A model generated the notes under the pieces. It did not search any database, was not told the origin of the DNA, and saw only the letters and a list, made by a program, of their open reading frames with translations. Shown piece by piece: positions 57,930 through 64,000 of a stretch of DNA of 64,000 bases; within the stretch, counting starts at the first letter, position 1; the number at the start of each line of letters is the position of its first letter. The translations under genes and the position numbers were made by a program. The stretch lies in the NCBI RefSeq assembly GCF_014633365.1, contig NC_068351.1:6434879-6498878 (forward strand), in the 5' to 3' direction. The stretch is from Diospyros lotus (Eukaryota > Streptophyta > Magnoliopsida > Ericales > Ebenaceae).

Positions 57930-58216
57930 TGTCAATTAAAGATGAAATATATTGGCAAATACACCAAACAAAAATGAGGAAATACAACTCTGCCAGACTT
58001 CACTGTTTAAAACATAAACATCTTTCCATACAATCAAATGAGAGTTACGAAGTCATTTATACTAGAACGTAATATATTAATGCTATGAATGTAGACTAGA
58101 ACATTAATAACAACTCAAACTCCTAAGAGACTTAATACATGCATCTAGAGAACTTATCAACTTCCTAATCAATTAAGCTTTATCTTCAAGATACATGGAA
58201 TAATTCTCAATTAACA
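57930..58216 (-). repeat. 3' LTR of the young copia element
   Basis: It carries an extra base (GGAATAATTCTC) compared with the other LTR (GGAATATTCTC). Adjoins the polypurine tract. Confidence 0.92.
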
Positions 58217-61200
58217 TTCTCCTCCTTGGGAATTGTTCCATGTATTCCCAACATGCTTCTCATCTTCTCGAACCTTGCCTTTTGAAGACTTTTGGTCATG
58301 ACATCTGCTACTTGAGCTTCGGATGGACAATAATTTAGCTTAATTTCTTTATTAGTCACCATTTCTCTTATTGCAAGAAACTTGACCCGAATATGTTTGG
58401 CAATGCCATGAAGTACTGGATTTTCTGCAAGAGAAATAGTAGATTTGTTGTCCACATTTAAGACCACAGGTGAACTGACATTTATGCCCAAATCTGAGAG
58501 CATTTTCTGAATCCAAATAGCTTGATTTGTAGCATTTACAGCTGCAATATATTCTGCCTCAGCAGAGGATTGAGCAACAATTTCTTGTTTCTTTGAACAC
58601 CATGAAAACACACCATTTCCAAGGGTAAATGCATAACCTGAAGTACTTCTGCTGTCAGCTTCATTTCCAGCCCAATCTGAGTCTGAATATCCTATTAACT
58701 CCTCTGAATTTCTGGAGTTGAACCAAATACCATAATTTATGGTTCCTTTCACATATCTCAGAATCCTCTTAGCACATCTAAGATGCCTTTCACATGGATC
58801 ATGCATAAATCTTGATAAATAGCTCATAGGAAACATAATATCGGGCTTGGTATGTGTGAGGAAGAGAAGACCTCCAATGATGCTTCTGAAAAAGGTTGCA
58901 ATAACCATTTCACCTTCATCATTTTTTGACAGCTTCTCATTGCAAGCCATTAGCGTTGAGACTGGCTTGCAGTCTTCCATCTTACATCTTTTCAAGTGAT
59001 CTTTAGCATACTTGGATTGAGACATGAAAATACCTTTTTCTGTTTGCATGATCTCTATTCCAAGAAAGTAGTTCATAACTCCAAGATCTGACATCTCAAA
59101 TTGCTTTTTCATTTCAGCTTTGAATTGTTGAAGTGCATCCTTATCATCACCCGTTATTAATAAATCATCAACATACATAGAGACAACAAGAGTTTTGTTG
59201 TTAGAACCCTTCTTGACATATAATGTTGCCTCATGTAGACTTTTTTGAAAGCCACATCTGGACAAATAAGCATATCAATCTTTCCATACTAGGCTCTTGG
59301 AGCCTGTTTCAGCCCATACAAAGCCTTATGAAGCTTTAAGACTTTATCACCTTCTACCTCAGCTGGAAAACCTTGAGGAATATCCACATAAATATCCTCT
59401 TTCAAATCACCATTGAGAAATGCTGATTTTACATCCAAATGATAGATTTCCCAACCAAGTTTTGCAGCTAAAGCAACCAGCAGCTGAACCGTGTCCTGCC
59501 TTGCAATAGGAGCAAATGTTTCCCCATAATCTAAACCAGCCTTTTGAGCATATCCTTTCACAACTAATCTTGCTTTTAGCTTGTTGATTGAACTATCTGG
59601 GTTTCTTTTCACCTTGTAAATCCATTTCAAACCAATTGGCTTTCTTCCTTTCGGTTTGCTTACAAGACTCCAAGTTTGGTTCTTGTTGATCATGAACAAC
59701 TCCTCTTCCATAGCTTGAATCCATCTAGGATCTTGAGAAGCCTCTTCATATGAACCTGGTTCAGAAATGGCCAAATTACAGCTCTCATATATATCAGTAA
59801 GACTTCTGGTTTTTGGCTTTAATGGCTCATCTTGACTATCAAATTCATCTTTAGCATCTACATCTTCATTGCTTTAATTGCTGTTGAAATTGCAATTCCT
59901 GAGTGGGTTCAGAAATGATATCTTTATGAGGCTTTAGTTCATTCTCATCAAAACTCCAATATGAGCCCTCATCAATCACTAAATCTCTAGTGATAAGGAC
60001 CTTTCCTTCTTGCACATCATAGACTTTGTAACCTTTAGTCATAGGATCATAACCTAGGAGTATCCCAGGTCGAGACTTTTGATCTAATTTGGATCTCTTG
60101 ATTGCTGGCACATGAACATAACATCCAGAACCAAAGATCCTCACATGCTTTACTGAAGGTTTATGACCTGTCCATGCTTCAACAGGTGTAACTCCCTTTA
60201 AGGCTGAAGTAGGAAGCCTATTTATAAGATAAATTGTTGTGTTAGCAGCTTCTGCCCAGAATTCATTTGGGAGCTTCTTTTCAGCCAACATACATCTTAC
60301 CATCTCCATGACAACTCTATTCTTCCTCTCCACAACACCATTCTGTTGCGGGGTATATGGAGTTGTGAGTTGATGCGAAATACCATACATACTGTAGAAT
60401 TCTTTAAATTCTGTGGAGTTAAACTCAAAACCGTTGTCAGTTCTAAGAACCTTGATCTTGCAACCACTTTAAGCTTCAGCCATCCTTTTGAACTTCTTGA
60501 AAACATCAAAAGCTTGTGACTTACTTTTGATGAAATAGATTCAGGTACTCCGAGTATAATCGTCCACAAAAAGGACAAAGTATTTATTCTTGTTCAAGGA
60601 TTCCTTCTTCATGGGACCATAAAGGTCACTGTGAATGAGTTCAAGCTTGTTCTTTGCTCTCCATGTGGCTTCAGTAGGAAATGGAAGTCTATGTTGCTTC
60701 CCCATTTGACAAACCCCACACACTTCATTTGGGATCATTATATCTGGCATATTTCTTGCCATGCCTTCCTTACATAATTTAGAAAGAGCATTATAGTGAA
60801 AATGACCAAATCTATAATGCCACAACTTGGATTCATCAACAGTTACATTACATGCATCTTCCTTTTGGATATAAAATTTAACATGAAGGACTTGTTGATC
60901 ATAGGCATCCTTGCAGTTAAAAAGCCTTCTTTATCATAGATGTAACATGTATTTCCTTTGAAAAGAACCGAATAACCATTCACTAGCATTTGAGGCACAC
61001 TTAGGAGGTTATGAGAGAGTGAGGGGACATAAAGAACCTGATTAATATATCTTGGCCCAACCTTGGTTTGAACCAAAATAGTTCCCCTTCCAGCAACTTC
61101 AACAAATTGACCATTTCCAAGTCTGACTTTGATCTTAACAGACTTGTCCAGGTTATGAAATAAACTCTCATTCTTTGCCATATGACTTGTGCAACCACTA

Positions 61201-62201
61201 TCAACCAGCCATGTATGAGAATCAGTTTCAGATAATTGAGAGGCAAGAAATACCTTTGCTTCGGGCTCATCTTCTTCTTCTTTTGTGATATTTGCTTGTT
61301 GAGTTGCCTCTCTTTTGCCTTGAGCTTTTTTCAGTCTGCAATGTTTTTCAAAATGGCCCACCTTGTTGCAAAACCTACATTGAATGGGAGGCTTGCCTTT
61401 GTATCTGCAATCTTCCTCTTTGTGGTTTGTTCTAGTGCAATGTTTGCATGGTGGATAGCTTGACTTTTTGTCTGAATTTGCAGAAATCTGCATGCCTTTT
61501 CCTTTGTCTGAACTTCCTTTTGCAGGTTTCTTGCCATATCTTTTGTCTTGCTTACCTTTGTGCCTTGCTTGGAATGCTCATTCGACATCATCTTCTTCAT
61601 TTCTAATGCTTAGCCTTTTTTCAAAGGCATAGAGCCTACTGATTAGTTGTGAAATTCCAAGAGTCTTGGGATCAACAGACTCTTCAATGGCTGAAATCTT
61701 CGATTCATACTTCATTGGTAGGCTGACAAGGATTTTTTCAATAATATTTTCATCTGGAAAATCTTGGCCCAAAAATCTGATCTTGTTTGCCACATCAAGT
61801 AGCCTAACACTTTCTCTTTCCTTCATTTTCATGAGATCAAATTCCCTCTTTAAAGTTCTTAAATTGACAGACTTCACTCTGTCGTTGCCTTCAAATTCCA
61901 GCTTCAGTTTGTCCCACACTTCCTTTGGAGACTTAATATTGATAATTCTTGTGAAAATTGCCTCAGAGACAGCTTGGTGAATGCAGGTTAAAGCTTTTGG
62001 TTTCCTTTGCTTTGCCTAATCATGAATTTTAATTTGATTGAGAGTAGGATTTGCAGGTAGAGGAGGTGGATTAGAATCAAGCTCCACTACTTCCCATAGA
62101 TTGAGGGCTTCGAGATATGCTTCCATCTTGAAAGCCCATAAATGGTAGTTGTTACCATCAAACCTTGGAGGACCAGACCCAATCTGCTCACTTGAAAACA
62201 T
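58207..62201 (-). pseudogene. Copia gag-pol polyprotein with a few stops
   Basis: Gag starts at 62201 (MFSSEQIGSGPPRFDGNNYH) with a UBN2-type domain to 61578, then two zinc knuckles (CKHCTRTNHKEEDC and CRFCNKVGHFEKHC), protease VDSGCTSHM, pre-integrase WHYRFGHFHYNALSKL, integrase with HSDLYGPM, RTDNG and PQQNGVVERKN, reverse transcriptase with GRKPIGLKWIYKVKR, VKSAFLNGDLKEDIYVDIPQ, LYGLKQAPRA and MYVDDLLITGDDKD, and RNase H with YSDSDWAGNEADSRSTSGY and AEAEYIAAVNA. Long stretches are open (352 codons at 58207-59265). About half a dozen stops or small breaks remain, for example near 62015, 61577, 60842, 60540 and 59288. Catalytic residues of all enzymes look present. Confidence 0.92.
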
Positions 62202-62250
62202 TTTGGAGATAAATGAACAGATCCCTCAAGAATACAACTCTAATACCACT

Positions 62251-62536
62251 TGTCAATTAAAGATGAAATATGTTGGCAAATACACCAAGCAAAAATGAGA
62301 AAATACAACTCTGCCAGACTTCACTGTTTAAAACATAAACATCTTTCCATACAATCAAATGAGAGTTATAAAGCCATTTATACTAGAACGTAATATATTA
62401 ATGCTATGAATGTAGACTAGAACATTAATAATAACTCAAACTCCTAAGAGACTTAATACATGCATCTAGAGAACTTATCAACTTCCTAATCAATTAAGCT
62501 TTATCTTCAAGATACATGGAATATTCTCAATTAACA
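62251..62536 (-). repeat. 5' LTR of the young copia element
   Basis: 286-bp partner LTR adjoining the primer-binding site and the gag start at 62201. Confidence 0.92.
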
Positions 62537-62541
62537 GCATG

Positions 62542-63375
62542 TTATAGTGAAAGATGACTTCTGAACCAAGTAATATACTTAATACCTCTTCCAATATATA
62601 GACTACGTACAGATATGAGATTGAATAGTGATAAACTCCCATCTTTTAATACCTAACGTCCTTATCAAATCAAAAATCTCATATGAATCAATCTGACCCA
62701 AGTCAAATTCAAAACACTTTTCTAGTCCTATACTCACATGATACCAATCTTAGGTTGGCTCTAATACTACCTTGTAATTAACACCATCGATCCTTACCCC
62801 AAAGTGTTAGTTGAAGGTGATGGGCTCATGAGATAGTAATATACCTCAGACTTACCTGGTAGACTACCAACGTGGGATTGAGTTCTAACAATATGAGAAT
62901 GACTGCAGTAATAAAAGTTTTATACTGTTTTTATTGATTTTTTGTTTTGCCCTTGATTCTATAGGATCAAAATCAATAATGTCAAGTTATTGAATGAACC
63001 AATTCTCAAGTGTTATCTGAGCATGGCAGCATATATTTTTCAAGGCCATAAATCCACAAGGATCTTTGTCCTAACAAGATCAAGGAAGTTGGTGAACTTA
63101 AGGACTTGATACTGAAACAATAAAGCTAGGTAAGGCAGAAGAGCCTAGTTAGAGTAACCTTTTTCTATAGATCTGGTGATCGAGGATGAAATGAAGAGAA
63201 AATGATGATCAGCAGATTGGGCTGTACCATACTACTTCAGCTGTGCATAAAATAGACATAACATATTACCCAACAGATTTTGCGTTAAGTTTTCCCATTG
63301 AGAATGAACATAAAATGTTCTTGTCAAGTAGATCAATTATATGAACTAATTTTTTTTTTCTCTTTTGCTAGTAAG
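62542..63375. other. Non-coding, no gene recognised
   Basis: Contains TAATACTACCTTGTAATTAA and ACCAACGTGGGATT motifs that recur in plant dispersed repeats, but no ends can be set. No MADS exon found here on the plus strand. Confidence 0.35.
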
Positions 63376-63482
63376 GTGAACCCAGTGGACGAGGCTCCCG
63401 CAATTGCAAGCTCTGGGGAAGGTGAGCCTTGGCACAGTGGTTAGGTTGGCCCATTGTGACCTGGAGGTCATAGGTTTAAGTC
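63376..63482 (+). mobile_element. tRNA-derived SINE-like sequence
   Basis: GAGCCTTGGCACAGTGGTTA resembles a pol III A box, and GGTCATAGGTTTAAGTC at 63466-63482 a B box, about 25 bp apart. The preceding GTGGACGAGGCTCCCGC and GCTCTGGGGAAGG motifs match a plant SINE-type repeat also hinted at 34083. There is no tRNA fold or anticodon stem, so it is not a tRNA gene. Confidence 0.45.
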
Positions 63483-64000
63483 AGAAAAATAAAAGAAGTT
63501 TGATTGGTTGATAGGCTCAAGTCCATAGCCATGAGATTTAGTTCCTTTGTGACATTTTGGTATTAGAAACTCTTACAGAAGTTTCCGTTAATTATCGAAC
63601 ATAAATCAAACAAGTAGGCATTTACAATCAGAAACATGAACACTGAGCAATGAAATAATACCTTCTGTATTTTGTATAGTGCAGATAAACAGAATATTGT
63701 TTGATTGAGCAAGTTAAACGTCTGACAAATTTTATTTGCTAGGGAAAGAAATCAGTCCTATTTGTTTAGTAGTTCTTCTTTCAGTTTCATGCATAAATAC
63801 TAGAAAACTATGATTTCAACATAAGTTCTTTATTAGTTTTTCTTTCATTTTCATGCATAAATACGACATAAATATGATCCAGAAATAAGGAATTATAAAA
63901 CAAGTTGAAAGATGAATTTCTTGACATATTAGTATGTTGTGACAAACTAATTGTTCGCTAGAGATGCCATGACATGAAATTATGTGATCTCCTAATTGTT
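63483..64000. other. Right edge, no gene recognised
   Basis: AT-rich; a motif of about 30 bp (TTTCATGCATAAATAC) is repeated near 63786 and 63850. Confidence 0.4.

Larger units (their letters stand above)
57930..62536 (-). mobile_element. Young, nearly complete Ty1/copia retrotransposon
   Basis: LTRs 57930-58216 (287 bp) and 62251-62536 (286 bp) both run TGTCAATTAAAG to AATTAACA. By eye they differ by seven substitutions and one 1-bp indel, about 97% identity. Flanks are GCATT (57925-57929) and GCATG (62537-62541), a 5-bp duplication with one mismatch. The minus-strand primer site at 62235-62248 reads TGGTATTAGAGTTG, and the polypurine tract CCCAAGGAGGAGAA lies at 58217-58230. It lies downstream of the MADS exon, antisense to it. 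Confidence 0.93.

Noticed and set aside
63421..63482. Possible tRNA gene because of A- and B-box-like motifs
   Set aside because: No cloverleaf, no anticodon stem and no acceptor pairing; better explained as a SINE remnant.

Overview
The window is nuclear DNA of a flowering plant, probably a eudicot. It has spliced GT-AG genes with long AT-rich introns, plant gene families (a UBP12/UBP13-type ubiquitin protease, a universal stress protein, a MIKC-type MADS-box exon), and dense Ty1/copia, Ty3/gypsy, hAT, MITE and LINE insertions. The species cannot be named from the sequence alone.

Layout. 1-1592 is the 3' part of a decayed hAT transposon. 1593-6600 holds a broken minus-strand Ty3/gypsy element with LTR-like pieces at both sides. 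7039-41024 (minus) is a USP7/UBP12-like deubiquitinase gene. I could resolve 25 exons (2,796 coding nt, 932 codons, every phase consistent); the last exons, about 180 codons by comparison with the family, must lie beyond the left edge. Its introns are swollen by transposons. Intron 16 (about 9.8 kb) holds an hAT element with an intact 8-bp target duplication, into which a solo LTR, an inverted LTR copy and a complete gypsy element have inserted; a second hAT element follows. Intron 15 has an hAT MITE. Intron 11 has a LINE end, a gypsy RT relic and a solo LTR. Intron 10 (about 8.7 kb) has a complete copia element carrying a Tourist-like MITE in one LTR, plus LINE pieces. 41025-43831 is the spacer between two divergent genes and carries a Mutator-type MITE. 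43832-44670 (plus) is a 4-exon universal stress protein gene with one GC-AG intron. 47655-51124 is a 5'-truncated plus-strand copia relic. 54670-54851 (plus) is the first exon of a MIKC MADS-box gene; no further exon was found, so the gene either has an intron 1 over 9 kb long or is an orphan exon. LINE relics and a young, nearly complete minus-strand copia element (57930-62536) lie downstream.

How the parts relate. The host genes are ordinary conserved plant genes: protein deubiquitination, stress-linked nucleotide binding and transcription control. The notable biology is the insertion history: at least eight elements with readable boundaries, several nested so that their order of arrival can be read directly. 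I see no CRISPR array, operon, rRNA or tRNA gene, and nothing that looks like a new multi-gene system.
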